Positions 35,001 through 43,305 of a DNA stretch of 64,000 nucleotides are shown one piece after another (the first letter of the stretch is position 1; each line of letters begins with the position of its first letter). The stretch covers positions 70,517 through 134,516 of the forward strand of contig UQUV01000003.1 of NCBI GenBank assembly GCA_900544305.1, written 5' to 3'. This DNA comes from an uncultured Porphyromonadaceae bacterium. Lineage in GTDB: Bacteria > Bacteroidota > Bacteroidia > Bacteroidales > Muribaculaceae. Under the pieces are notes generated by a model. That model saw nothing but the letters and a program-made list of their open reading frames with translations. It did no database searches and was not told where the DNA came from. Both the position numbers and the translations under genes were made by a program.

Positions 35001-37562
35001 GCCACAAACAGCTACCACCTTACAAGTCTCACCTTTCTCCTGTCCGGCTGTAAACAATCCGTTACCATCGACTGTACCACCCGAACCTTCCACGCTCCAC
35101 ACAACATCGCCTTCCGTAGTAGCGCCGTATTGGTCAAGCAGTTCCGCTTTCAATTGAAGGCTTTTGCCCGGAGCTACAACAGATTCGCCATTGATAATTT
35201 CCACAGTTGCCAACTGAGGTTCATCACTATATACCGTCAGTTTTCCTGCAGGAGCCTTGAAGCTCACCAATTCGGAACCGTCGCGATAGAAAGTCACTTG
35301 CCGTTCGTCGTTTTCAGCATTATAGACAACATAGGTATAATGTCCCTCCGCATCGCAATAGGCGCTTGCCGTCGTAATGTCGGCATTTACGGTATAATCC
35401 CTGTCGCCATACGTACGGTGGGAATGAGTGATATAATAAGTAATGCCGTTCGTGTCCGTATTCCGAGCAACAGGCATTTCCGCATCCCACATTTCATCAA
35501 AAATCTGAGCAGCCTGGTCGGCATCAAACCGTTGCAGATACGACAACACGACATTGCCCAAACCCGACTCCTTGCTGAGAGCGGAACCCGCATAATTTTT
35601 ATCTGCCACCCAGCCGCCGATTTCCTTGCCGGCCCACATCGTTTCGTAATCCCAACGGGCAAAATCAAGGTCTTCACTCAAATAGTCGAGACACGGAGAA
35701 ATAGGCATCCACTGAATAGAGTGCATCCAGACGGGGTCGCCCGAGAACCATGTCCACCAACCGATACCGGCCGCTGTCAGATTGCTGTTGTAGGGTTTCG
35801 TATAGAGTGAACGGTTGATGTTCTCACGGTCGCGGTCGAACCAGTATTCCGCAACGCCTTTCGATTCGGTCACCCAACCGAAAATACCGGCATCACGCAT
35901 CTCTTTGTCACCCAAAGCTACACCAAGCAGATACATTCCTCCCCAAGCCTGCATGGATTCCGATGTGGATTCCTGGCCGTTGCCATTGCCCGCATTGCCC
36001 AAACCGCCGGCATAGGAGTGGCCTGACCAAGGAGAGAATGTACGGAACAACGGAAAACGCTTGTCGTCGCGCTCCCAATTGGCATAGTCCTTCGCCAGCA
36101 GACGAAGCATTTCGCCATATTTCGCACGGAAATCATCGTCAACCAACGCCAGCACCGCACCGGCATACGCATAATAACCATAGTGGAAATGATGGTCATT
36201 GAATGTATCGGAATCATAACTGGTGTCGTAGCCCACAAGTGCTCCCCAACGGCTGTAACGGGCAAAGAAACGCTGGCTTTCGCCCGGCGTATAAGTCAGC
36301 CAGTCCTCCATCGCTTCACGCAGGCGCGAACGGCACTGCTCGAACAGTGCATCTTCACCCATTTCCAAAGCGAACGTCATGTTGAGTGCCATTTGAATCA
36401 AACCTTTTCCACCCCAATAGGTATCCGCGCCGAACGAACCTTTTGCCGCATAATCGGCAATCATGCTGACCATCCGTTCGCGCTGATACGGATGCGACAA
36501 CGTGACATCTTCTTCTGGACGGGCAAACCACGGCAATATACCGCTGAAATGATAGGAAGTAGAGAAACGGTTTCCTGCTGCCAGTTTCATTTTTCCGCGA
36601 GGAGTAGCATATTCATAACCGGTAAACGAGAAATCGAGACTACTGTTTTTATAATGATGCGGCAAAAAGCCTTGAAGCACGTTCCGCTCTGCTCCACCCG
36701 ACAGATTTTCACCCTCGACATTCCAAACGGAGGTCATTTTTCCGCTTCGTTCGTCATAACTCCAGTCGACACGCGTATTGCGGGGTACGACAGGCGCGTA
36801 GGGAGCGTATGCCTCGAGCGCTTCTACGGAAGGCAGCAACGCCACTACCAGAAAAGGCGTTTTTCCATCGGCAAAGGTTACGTTCACTTCATTGTCGACA
36901 ATGTCAAAGACTGTACTTTCCGGCACATATACGCCATAGAGGTCATTACCGATTTTCACACCCAAACAGCTGCCTTCAAACGGAAGCGACAATTCATCAC
37001 CTTCCATCGAGAAAAATTCAGCTCCGTCAGCAAAAATACTCAAGGGAACATTTTCCGGCTCAAACCAAGTGAACGGCATTCCCTGGGCAAGAGTAACAAA
37101 AATATTGTTGTTGTCATCCACCATCTGCAAACGCAGTCCCCAGTCGCTCCAACCGTCGGCAAGCACTTTCTGTGCATTGAAACGCCGGCCTTTCACCGTC
37201 AGCTTCGTATCCCACTTCATTTCGCAACCGTCGTCGCTCCAATGGTTGGGATAAGCCACCGAAACGCCACCAGATTCTGCCTTCACGACTTGCGGATACG
37301 ACCACAGATTTCCGGTATAGGCATCGACAAGCACATTCGTCCACCAGTCGTTCGTTGGAATAGGCTCACCCTTCATGCGGTCAGAAATGTAGATTTCACG
37401 GTTTTCCATTATGCGGCTCTTGTCGCCGCCATGTTCATCGGTCTTCGATTTTATCAGGGGCGTATACTCGGCATAGCTGCCGCTGCCCACCGACACAGGC
37501 TGCTGCCCCACGACAAACAGACAGCAACAGCCCATAGCTAAGGTCAAAACTGATTTCTTCAT
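32004..37562 (-). CDS. GH81 endo-beta-1,3-glucanase, multidomain, with three discoidin domains
   Basis: An 1852-residue secreted enzyme. The GH81 domain spans about 25-770: PIPTNDWWTN at 68-76, Asp456 in FNDHHFHYGY, and the Glu531/Glu535 pair in QESTSESMQAW. The spacing of these three acidic residues fits characterised GH81 endoglucanases. Then come Ig/Big-like domains (from about 785), an F5/8 type C domain (about 990-1125, NLALHKRVVVSS), more Ig-like domains, a second (VNLALNKPVTASS) and a third F5/8C (NIALNRPAEASS), a last Ig-like domain, and a C-terminal T9SS-like tail (YSLSGSRQW, GVYVVVVQTENG). It would cut beta-1,3-glucan such as fungal or algal glucans at the surface. It has no SusC/SusD of its own here, so its link to the neighbouring locus is uncertain. 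Confidence 0.92.
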   Translation of the reverse strand: MKKSVLTLAMGCCCLFVVGQQPVSVGSGSYAEYTPLIKSKTDEHGGDKSRIMENREIYISDRMKGEPIPTNDWWTNVLVDAYTGNLWSYPQVVKAESGGVSVAYPNHWSDDGCEMKWDTKLTVKGRRFNAQKVLADGWSDWGLRLQMVDDNNNIFVTLAQGMPFTWFEPENVPLSIFADGAEFFSMEGDELSLPFEGSCLGVKIGNDLYGVYVPESTVFDIVDNEVNVTFADGKTPFLVVALLPSVEALEAYAPYAPVVPRNTRVDWSYDERSGKMTSVWNVEGENLSGGAERNVLQGFLPHHYKNSSLDFSFTGYEYATPRGKMKLAAGNRFSTSYHFSGILPWFARPEEDVTLSHPYQRERMVSMIADYAAKGSFGADTYWGGKGLIQMALNMTFALEMGEDALFEQCRSRLREAMEDWLTYTPGESQRFFARYSRWGALVGYDTSYDSDTFNDHHFHYGYYAYAGAVLALVDDDFRAKYGEMLRLLAKDYANWERDDKRFPLFRTFSPWSGHSYAGGLGNAGNGNGQESTSESMQAWGGMYLLGVALGDKEMRDAGIFGWVTESKGVAEYWFDRDRENINRSLYTKPYNSNLTAAGIGWWTWFSGDPVWMHSIQWMPISPCLDYLSEDLDFARWDYETMWAGKEIGGWVADKNYAGSALSKESGLGNVVLSYLQRFDADQAAQIFDEMWDAEMPVARNTDTNGITYYITHSHRTYGDRDYTVNADITTASAYCDAEGHYTYVVYNAENDERQVTFYRDGSELVSFKAPAGKLTVYSDEPQLATVEIINGESVVAPGKSLQLKAELLDQYGATTEGDVVWSVEGSGGTVDGNGLFTAGQEKGETCKVVAVCGGLRAEKGLRIDDEPVLHSAAIEPQVEYAEAGTTLTFSLNAKDQYGNAFPVVCQWRIKKDGNVVKNDSILDIQGVGIYTVEAVTDGGKVYSHDVYMTPPMENLALHKRVVVSSYENVGTVAESATDGDYLTRWGSQHTDDEWIYVDLGTPKYVSYVTLYWETAYASLYEIQVSDDASDWTTVAEVSGGGGVENVSVGRSARYVKMQGKGRATTYGYSLYELEVHGIDPDSDPSELMGIEVTAPSLLVKEGESVQLKAVGYDGRGEKVDIQPQWSVESGKGEVSEDGIYVPVGYGTAEVTATVGDKKATVQFVVEESIKPRSVEIYPQNVELVKGESVEFSIEVFDQFSTACSSDGFVYACKAAPELMDGAVFNGLREGEYEIIVSKGAVADTAYVKVGSYADVNLALNKPVTASSYENDLTLPEYVNDGDLSTRWGSAFDDNQFVSIDLEMPYVLNRIVLHWNKDAYATDYRVEVSDDEMIWKTVYQESASTGGTRDISFANVAGQYVRIYCMARSLQYGSCLDEVEVYGKSRYENPVASDVQISLPDGTVAYIGEPVQLKALLTDQYGLEFAPQGSFVWDVSNGNATVDAGGILTPVSEGECVVTVGYENLTDRVELRILAERKMTLLQVFPPVAEIEAGVSLQLEAVVADQYGNTHKEISDWECSGGTCIDGAFVADEPGTYQVTALSGGLKATATVEVVSALTENIALNRPAEASSGTASAANDGNTGTRWESDHVDGPEWLMFDLQGVYHLMRSEIQWEAASAANYEMQVSLDGEHWQTIVSENGLSGERTDKATISAIARYVRLWCTKRALPYGYSVWEWQLFGREMHDGEACEVVFVDAPAEIPADSESQFTVAVKDVAGQVLTDVDLTWAVTGGGAIRSDGHFDAVVPGDYTVTAWSGLANASHDFSVVYLSGVASQEDAGAVITCHKGRLNIHSEATVCSVAVYSLSGSRQWAVGGLSTNRYGAILDLPDGVYVVVVQTENGYRIGKIMLL

Positions 37563-37565
37563 AAC

Positions 37566-37597
37566 TAAAAAAGCCCCTACGGAAACCCGCAGGGGCT
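37566..37597 (-). terminator. Hairpin with T-run directly upstream of the GH81 start
   Basis: AGCCCCT at 37572-37578 pairs with AGGGGCT at 37591-37597; a minus-strand T-run follows at 37571-37566 and the GH81 ATG is at 37562. It looks like an intrinsic terminator for the discoidin-domain gene but ends 4 nt before the next start codon, leaving no room for a promoter after it. It could act as an attenuator. Confidence 0.7.
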
Positions 37598-37613
37598 GTC
37601 TAATCTAACCTTC

Positions 37614-37621
37614 CAAATATA
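37614..37621 (-). promoter_or_regulatory. Possible -7 element upstream of GH81
   Basis: Minus strand TATATTTG fits TAnnTTTG and touches the stop codon of the preceding gene. A transcript from here would carry the hairpin 37572-37597 in its leader. The -33 match is poor. Confidence 0.35.
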
Positions 37622-39094
37622 TTACTTTACAACTTTTACAGTTGCAACATTTCCGTTCATATCAACAGCCTTCACTACATAAACGCCAGAAGGAAGTGAT
37701 GAAACATTCATCTCAGAAACGCCATTGGCAGTTGCAACGGCAACACCGTTCATATTGTAGACCGTCAAATTACCAAGAACCGTAGAAGCGACTACCTTAT
37801 TTCCAACAAGTTTCACACATACATCAGATTCTGTTACTGAAGAAACACTTGAAGAAGTTGCTTCTTTTCCATAAATACAAAGTTCTTTCAATTTAATGCC
37901 ATAGCCCAAAGCAGCTTTTGTGGAATACACTTTCACAAAACGACCTCTTGCTGTTTTTCCATAAAACCAATCAATCAAATCTACACCAACAGTTGATTCG
38001 TATCCAGTTCTTTCACCAAACACAACAGAATCATCATTTCCTGTCTCGGAGACAATCACCCTATAATCAGCAGGGCAGCTTGCTTCCCAAAGAAGATTCA
38101 CACAATCGATATCATAAACTTTACCAAGATCTACTTGAATCCAAGCATCATAAACCAAATTAGCATCGGGTTGATCAGGAACAATCCACATTGAACCTTC
38201 ATTTCCGTCTATCGCATTTTCAGCAGGATTTTCCGGATCTGTGATTTCACATGATGTCACTGTTACATTCTCGTTTCCTTCCAATGAAGTTGTACAAATA
38301 TTAGGATTATTAGACACGATCGTCAGTTCAATCGTATTACTTGTCAAATTATCTTTTGAAACAGAAACTGTAAATGTTCCGACACCATTGATATTTAATT
38401 TGTTATCAGCAAAAGAATATTCAGGTGTTTCTCCAAACTCATCAACGATTTTCAATTGAACATCTGTCAAATCCAAATCCGTTCCATCGGCAGCGCAGCC
38501 TGTCATTGTTAGGTCGAATGATGTAGAAGACGTGCCAAGGTCATCATCACATTGCAGGGTAATAAATCCTTGAGATAATTGAGAAACATACACCTCAAAT
38601 TCAAAAAAGCTATTACCCCAAGTTGTGCCACGTTCCAAACAATTAATAGCTACATAACGTCCAGAATAGTTCGAAATATCTTGAATATCATTACCATCTT
38701 TTATTGCATCAAAACTTTCATTAGTGACATCGGCAACTTGAGTCCAACCTGCTGAAAAGTCATTGGAAAAATCCTCATCTGACAGATTAGCCAACATCTC
38801 ATCGGTCAATTTATCTGCGACATAAAGAATATAATGCTTTGTAAATGCACCTTCCCAATAAATTTTGACATGATCCAAATCTACTTTAACACCTAAATCC
38901 ACATAAAACCACTGATTATCTACATGGTCACTTTCCCAACGAGTTCCCAAATTACCATCAACTGCAAGTGATGCATCACCTGACGATGCAAAAGTCGGTT
39001 TGTCTAAAGCAAAATTTTCATCAATCAAAGCAGCGTTTGAAACTCCTGCAGAAGCAAGAAGAGCTGCAACTAAAAGTGTTTGTTTTAATTTCAT
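37622..39094 (-). CDS. Secreted discoidin-domain protein with T9SS-like tail
   Basis: A 490-residue protein without a visible catalytic domain. A signal peptide (KLKQTLLVAALLASAGVSNA) is followed by an F5/8 type C domain (about 28-175; GNLGTRWESDHVDNQWFYVD), an Ig-like middle (about 180-265; VQLKIVDEFGETPEYSF), a second F5/8C-type domain (about 285-410; AENAIDGNEGSMW, AWIQVDLGKVYDID), and a sorting-like C-terminus (LTVYNMNGVAVA, GVYVVKAVDMNGN, KVVK). It resembles the accessory half of the GH81 protein encoded next, so a surface carbohydrate-binding role with that glucanase is likely. A -7 element lies at 39153-39160. Confidence 0.82.
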   Translation of the reverse strand: MKLKQTLLVAALLASAGVSNAALIDENFALDKPTFASSGDASLAVDGNLGTRWESDHVDNQWFYVDLGVKVDLDHVKIYWEGAFTKHYILYVADKLTDEMLANLSDEDFSNDFSAGWTQVADVTNESFDAIKDGNDIQDISNYSGRYVAINCLERGTTWGNSFFEFEVYVSQLSQGFITLQCDDDLGTSSTSFDLTMTGCAADGTDLDLTDVQLKIVDEFGETPEYSFADNKLNINGVGTFTVSVSKDNLTSNTIELTIVSNNPNICTTSLEGNENVTVTSCEITDPENPAENAIDGNEGSMWIVPDQPDANLVYDAWIQVDLGKVYDIDCVNLLWEASCPADYRVIVSETGNDDSVVFGERTGYESTVGVDLIDWFYGKTARGRFVKVYSTKAALGYGIKLKELCIYGKEATSSSVSSVTESDVCVKLVGNKVVASTVLGNLTVYNMNGVAVATANGVSEMNVSSLPSGVYVVKAVDMNGNVATVKVVK

Positions 39095-39669
39095 AGTGTT
39101 TATGTTTTAAGTTTGTTTCAATTTTTGTCATTTTTTCGCCATGCGAACACTGCAAAATTACATTTCTCACTATTCAAAAGACTCATTTTCACTTTCACAA
39201 AAACTCAACAAAGCATTACAGCACAAAACATAATTAACTAATACATAATCAATTATATTTTTACTGCTATACAACATACACTACAATGTTGAAAAATCAC
39301 CTCAACAAACTAAAAAACATCAGGAAGCGACACGAAAGCACAAAAACAACCGAAACAATATTCATAAAACAAAAACACCTGCTCTCTGAACTCTTACATA
39401 AAACGCCTTGTATCTCCAAAAGCACCCTACAACGTTATATTGAACAAAAGGAATACAAACACACCAAACAAGCGCAGACATTCAAACAAGAACCTCTAAA
39501 CGCCCTTTAAAACGATTCTAAAATCTATACGGTTAATGAGACACAAACCGACAGACAAACAAGAAAACTAAAGCAGCTAATGCCTTAAAAATGATGATTA
39601 TTCACACGCTACAAAAAAAGACCGCCCTGCTGCAAAGCAACAGGGCGGCTCTATTTAATTCTAAAAGAA
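39095..39669. other. AT-rich intergenic region
   Basis: Contains a -7-like TAATTTTG (minus strand, 39153-39160) for the discoidin-domain gene and the tsf terminator at the far end. A plus-strand frame at 39286-39510 (74 codons, Lys/Thr/His-rich) has no promoter, no ribosome-binding site and no recognisable domain; I do not call it a gene. The rest shows nothing. Confidence 0.5.
39613..39648 (-). terminator. Terminator of the rplM-rpsI-rpsB-tsf operon
   Basis: GC-rich stem CCGCCCTG/CAGGGCGG (39622-39648) followed on the minus strand by a run of T (39619-39613), 21 bp past the tsf stop. Confidence 0.92.
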
Positions 39670-40659
39670 TTAGTCTTGGTTCAAGTTAACGCGCTTGAAT
39701 GCAGTTACAGTCAAGTTAGCGTCAACGCTCTTAAGATACTTCTCGATAGTCATAGTAGCATCCATGATGTACTCTTGTTCCATCAAGCAAGATTCTTTGT
39801 AGAACTTGTTCAAACGGCCGTTTGAAATGTTTTGGATCAAAGCTTCCGGAAGGTTTGCAGCCTTTTCAGCAGAAACAGTCTTGATGATTTCACGAGCCTG
39901 TTCAGCCTGTTCCGGAGTAATCCAGCCCTTGCTCATGTTAGACTGAATGTGGTCTTCGCTATCAACGTGAGCCGGGTTGATGCCAGCTTTCTTAAGAGCA
40001 GCTTCAACAGCTTTCTTAACTTGCTCTTCTTTAGTTTTTTCGATAGCTACTTCCAATTCTTTGTCGATAACGCTTTGCGGAACTGAAGTTTTATCCACAG
40101 CAATCGGGTTCATAGAAGCAACCTGCATAGCTACGTTGCGGCCAACTTGCTTTTCAACCGGCATATTGAATGCAACAACAGTTGAAAGTTTGTTACCAAG
40201 GTGGTCGTAGTTGATAGTGCCAGCTGCTTCAAGACATTCGTAAGCACCCAATTCCATCTTTTCGCCAGTCTTACCGATTTCTTCAACGATGAGATCAGCA
40301 ACAGTCTTGCCGTTGATTTCCAAAGCCTTCACTTCATCCAAAGTTTTAGCTTTGGCAGCCATAGCTGCATCGAGGATAGTCTTAGTAAGTTCTACGAAAG
40401 AAGCATTCTTAGCTACGAAGTCTGTTTCGCATTTCAAAGCAACAATAGCTGCGAATTCGCCGTTGCTTGCAGAAAGAACACAACCTTCAGAAGCTTCACG
40501 GTCTTCACGCTTAGCAGCGACAGCCTGACCCTTCTTACGGATGATTTCTACAGCGGCATCCATATCGCAATTTGTTTCTTCCAACGCTTTTTTACAGTCC
40601 ATCATACCAGCACCTGTCAATTTGCGGAGCTTGCTGATGTCTGACATTGAAACTGCCAT
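39670..40659 (-). CDS. tsf: Translation elongation factor Ts
   Basis: Nucleotide-exchange factor for EF-Tu, 329 residues, as expected for Bacteroidetes. The N-terminal UBA-like domain carries the signature LRKLTGAGMMDCKKAL, followed by the core domain motif CETDFVAKN near residue 77. It lies 48 bp after rpsB and is the last gene of the ribosomal operon. Confidence 0.98.
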   Translation of the reverse strand: MAVSMSDISKLRKLTGAGMMDCKKALEETNCDMDAAVEIIRKKGQAVAAKREDREASEGCVLSASNGEFAAIVALKCETDFVAKNASFVELTKTILDAAMAAKAKTLDEVKALEINGKTVADLIVEEIGKTGEKMELGAYECLEAAGTINYDHLGNKLSTVVAFNMPVEKQVGRNVAMQVASMNPIAVDKTSVPQSVIDKELEVAIEKTKEEQVKKAVEAALKKAGINPAHVDSEDHIQSNMSKGWITPEQAEQAREIIKTVSAEKAANLPEALIQNISNGRLNKFYKESCLMEQEYIMDATMTIEKYLKSVDANLTVTAFKRVNLNQD

Positions 40660-40707
40660 ATTGTTTAATTTTTTATGATTGTTAATAATTTAATTGAGGA
40701 ATCCGAA

Positions 40708-41517
40708 TTATTCAGCGCTTTCCTCTGCAGCAGCTTCTACTTCAGCGTCTGCCTTGCGAACACGACGACGTTCTCTTTTTGGAGCTGCGTCTTTTTCTTC
40801 GCCTTCAGCAGGAGCGTCAGCTTTTTCTGCTTTACGTTCTTCGATACCTTCTGCCATAGCAGCGCAAACAGTGTCAAGAATCAATTCGATTGATTTTGAA
40901 GCGTCATCGTTTGCCGGGATAACGAAGTCAACGTTGTTCGGGTTAGAGTTAGTATCAACCATTGCGAATACAGGAATACCAAGACGGTTAGCTTCAGCAA
41001 CAGCGATGTGTTCTTTCATCACGTCGATTACGAACAATGCAGACGGAAGACGGTTCAAGTCAGCGATGCTGCCGAGAGTCTTTTCCAATTTAGCACGTTG
41101 ACGAGTGATTTGAAGACGTTCACGCTTAGAAAGGTTGTCGAATGTACCGTCCTTAGTCATCTTGTCGATGTTAGTCATCTTCTTCACAGCCTTACGGATT
41201 GTCGGGAAGTTAGTAAGCATACCGCCCGGCCAACGTTCGATTACATAAGGCATATTGATTGAAGTAGCTTTGTCGGCAACAACTTGCTTAGCTTGCTTTT
41301 TAGTTGCTACGAAAAGCACTTTCTTACCCGATTTAGCGATATTTTTGAGAGCTGCAGCAGCTTCTTCAAGCTTAGCGGCTGTTTTGTAAAGGTCAATGAT
41401 GTGGATACCATTGCGCTCCATGAAGATATAAGGAGCCATTGCAGGATTCCATTTACGTTTAAGGTGGCCGAAATGGCAACCTGCTTCTAACAATTGTTCA
41501 AAATTTGGTGTTGACAT
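40708..41517 (-). CDS. rpsB: 30S ribosomal protein S2
   Basis: A 269-residue S2. Signature regions: LLEAGCHFGHLKRKWNPAM at the N-terminus, VLFVATKKQAKQVV, RWPGGMLTNF, PSALFVIDV and the GIPVFAMVDTNSNP stretch. The last 45 residues are a charged Glu/Ala/Lys/Arg tail beyond the conserved S2 core. Located between rpsI and tsf, the order usual in Bacteroidetes. Confidence 0.98.
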   Translation of the reverse strand: MSTPNFEQLLEAGCHFGHLKRKWNPAMAPYIFMERNGIHIIDLYKTAAKLEEAAAALKNIAKSGKKVLFVATKKQAKQVVADKATSINMPYVIERWPGGMLTNFPTIRKAVKKMTNIDKMTKDGTFDNLSKRERLQITRQRAKLEKTLGSIADLNRLPSALFVIDVMKEHIAVAEANRLGIPVFAMVDTNSNPNNVDFVIPANDDASKSIELILDTVCAAMAEGIEERKAEKADAPAEGEEKDAAPKRERRRVRKADAEVEAAAEESAE

Positions 41518-41650
41518 TTTTTTCTTTTTTTGTTTGTTTACATTCTACTTAATTCAATTACCAAGTAGCGACAAGCGACACCCGCCGCAAGCAAGTCTTG
41601 GCAATTTGGATACTAAACATTTTAACTGTAAGAGATAAATCAAACAGCGA

Positions 41651-42037
41651 TTAACGTTTACTGAACTGGAATCTCTTACGAGCTTTCGGTTGACCCGGTT
41701 TCTTACGTTCAACAGCACGCGGGTCGCGAGTGATGAAGCCTGCTGCACGCAAAGCTGACTTGTCGTCTGCGTTGATTTTCACCAAAGCGCGAGCGATTGC
41801 CAAACGCAATGCTTCTGCCTGACCAGTGTAACCACCGCCTACCAAGTTAACCTTGATATCATATTTTGACAAAGCGTCAACAACATTCAACGGTTGCTTA
41901 ACAATGAATTGAAGGATAGGGTTTGGAAAATAGGCTTCCAATGTACGTTTGTTGATAGTGATAACACCTGTACCTTCTGACACGAATACACGTGCGATTG
42001 CTGCCTTACGACGGCCTACTGCATTAATTTGTTCCAT
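41651..42037 (-). CDS. rpsI: 30S ribosomal protein S9
   Basis: A 128-residue S9: EQINAVGRRKAAIARVFV at the start, GGGYTGQAEALRLAIARAL in the middle and the basic tail ending KARKRFQFSKR. It follows rplM by 7 bp, as in most bacteria. Confidence 0.98.
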   Translation of the reverse strand: MEQINAVGRRKAAIARVFVSEGTGVITINKRTLEAYFPNPILQFIVKQPLNVVDALSKYDIKVNLVGGGYTGQAEALRLAIARALVKINADDKSALRAAGFITRDPRAVERKKPGQPKARKRFQFSKR

Positions 42038-42044
42038 ACCTCAA

Positions 42045-42524
42045 TTATTTAAGCTTGTTGATGTCAATTACTTTCGGATTTTGTGCTGCGTGCGGATGTT
42101 CCGGACCGTTGTAAACGTGCATGTTTTCGATCAAACGACGGCCAAGACGGTTTTTCGGAAGCATACCCTTCATCACCTTGATGAACAATGGGTTCATACC
42201 TGGTTTGATGTGCTTGTTGAATGATTTCAACTTCATGATTTCCGGAGTGCATTCGCGTTGTCCGCCTGGATAGCCTGTGTATGAAAGATATACGCGGTCT
42301 GTCCACTTTTTGCCTGTCAAAGCAACTTTGTCAGCATTGATAATAATTACATTGTCACCACAATCTGCATGAGGTGTGTAGTTTGGTTTGTATTTGCCGC
42401 GAAGGATTTTTGCAACTTTTGCGCAAAGGCGACCCAATACTTGGTCTGTAGCGTCAATTACAACCCATTCTTTTTGTGCTGTTTCAGCGTTAGCCGAAAC
42501 GGTTTTGTAACTTAAAGTATCCAC
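42045..42524 (-). CDS. rplM: 50S ribosomal protein L13
   Basis: First gene of the operon, 159 residues, with a GTG start at 42524. Signatures: WVVIDATDQVLGRLCAKVAKIL, YTPHADCGDNVIIINADKV, and the C-terminal GMLPKNRLGRRLIENMHVY. A consensus promoter lies at 42637-42668, leaving a leader of about 105 nt. A leader that long, with a small stem-loop (ATGCA/TGCAT, 42559-42571), could hold an autoregulatory RNA; L13 leader RNAs have been described in other bacteria. Confidence 0.97.
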   Translation of the reverse strand: MDTLSYKTVSANAETAQKEWVVIDATDQVLGRLCAKVAKILRGKYKPNYTPHADCGDNVIIINADKVALTGKKWTDRVYLSYTGYPGGQRECTPEIMKLKSFNKHIKPGMNPLFIKVMKGMLPKNRLGRRLIENMHVYNGPEHPHAAQNPKVIDINKLK

Positions 42525-42636
42525 TTCTAAAACTTTGATTTAAAATTAATTACATAAATTATGCACTTTGCATTCACCCGGCCAAAAGCTCCTGCAACTA
42601 CATAATAACACACTAATTTTGGATATAATCGGTGCG

Positions 42637-42668
42637 CAAAGGTACTCGTTTTTTGGCTAAAATTCAAA
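42637..42668 (-). promoter_or_regulatory. Promoter of the rplM operon
   Basis: Minus strand: TTTG at 42668-42665, 20-nt spacer, TACCTTTG at 42644-42637, a near-perfect Bacteroidetes promoter. Confidence 0.8.
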
Positions 42669-42756
42669 TAGTTTGCTTATTTTTTTATTTTTAACACTTC
42701 ATAACCTTACGGCTAAGCATCCAAAACGGAGAATTTCCAATATATCAAAGCGACCA

Positions 42757-43170
42757 CTAAAATCCTTCCACCATTATTTCCGGATTAACCGCCTTCAATG
42801 CGGCAATAAACCCCTGCTTGTCGCGCGGCGACACAACAAGTGGCAATCCCTTTTTAAACTTCACCTCTATCCGGTCGAGCGACACAGCCGGGGCTGACAA
42901 AAGAGAACGGGTTGGCTTCACGCTGACAGCTTTCCTCACATCATAGCGTGACGGAAGAAACCCACACACGACTTTCAACTTACCATCATTATATAAGGTG
43001 TACTTCGTATTTATGCCCATCAGAACAAGAATACCGACAATAAGCACATCCAGCACCAATGCCAGCCACGAAAAGTCGATAATCAGCAAATAGACCAACA
43101 CGAAACCCACAAACAAAAGCGAAGCAATATAGAATCCGCCAATTTTAGAATAAAACACCTGCTTTTCCAT
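42757..43170 (-). CDS. Small membrane protein with PH-like domain
   Basis: A 137-residue protein: two close hydrophobic segments (about 10-50; FYIASLLFVGFVLVYLLI and LALVLDVLIVGILVLMG) followed by a soluble bacterial PH-like domain (TKYTLYNDGKLKVVCG, LDRIEVKFKKGLPLVVSPRDKQGFIAAL). The function of this family is unknown. The start at 43170 is preferred to 43215 because the -7 motif TATATTTG (minus, 43201-43194), with a TTTTG 21 nt further upstream, lies inside the longer frame. It stands alone between the L13 operon and a divergent lipoprotein gene. Confidence 0.75.
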   Translation of the reverse strand: MEKQVFYSKIGGFYIASLLFVGFVLVYLLIIDFSWLALVLDVLIVGILVLMGINTKYTLYNDGKLKVVCGFLPSRYDVRKAVSVKPTRSLLSAPAVSLDRIEVKFKKGLPLVVSPRDKQGFIAALKAVNPEIMVEGF

Positions 43171-43193
43171 AAATAGCTGAATTAATGACAACA

Positions 43194-43226
43194 CAAATAT
43201 AGCCATAATATCCAAATATAGTCAAA
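43194..43226 (-). promoter_or_regulatory. Promoter of the PH-domain gene
   Basis: Minus strand: TTTTG at 43226-43223, about 21-nt spacer, TATATTTG at 43201-43194. It decides the start codon at 43170. Confidence 0.6.
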
Positions 43227-43273
43227 AAAGCCACTTTAACAAAGCTAACGTCTTAATTATTCAAAATTTATTC

Positions 43274-43281
43274 TACCTTTG
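43274..43281 (+). promoter_or_regulatory. -7 element of the PCMD lipoprotein gene
   Basis: TACCTTTG, full match to TAnnTTTG, 25 bp upstream of the ATG at 43306; the -33 region is weak. Confidence 0.5.
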
Positions 43282-43305
43282 CCAATATTTTCAATTTAGA
43301 AATCT

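Noticed and set aside
39286..39510. 74-codon plus-strand frame, Lys/His/Thr-rich
   Set aside because: No promoter, no ribosome-binding site and no recognisable feature; it lies in A-rich intergenic DNA where such frames arise by chance.
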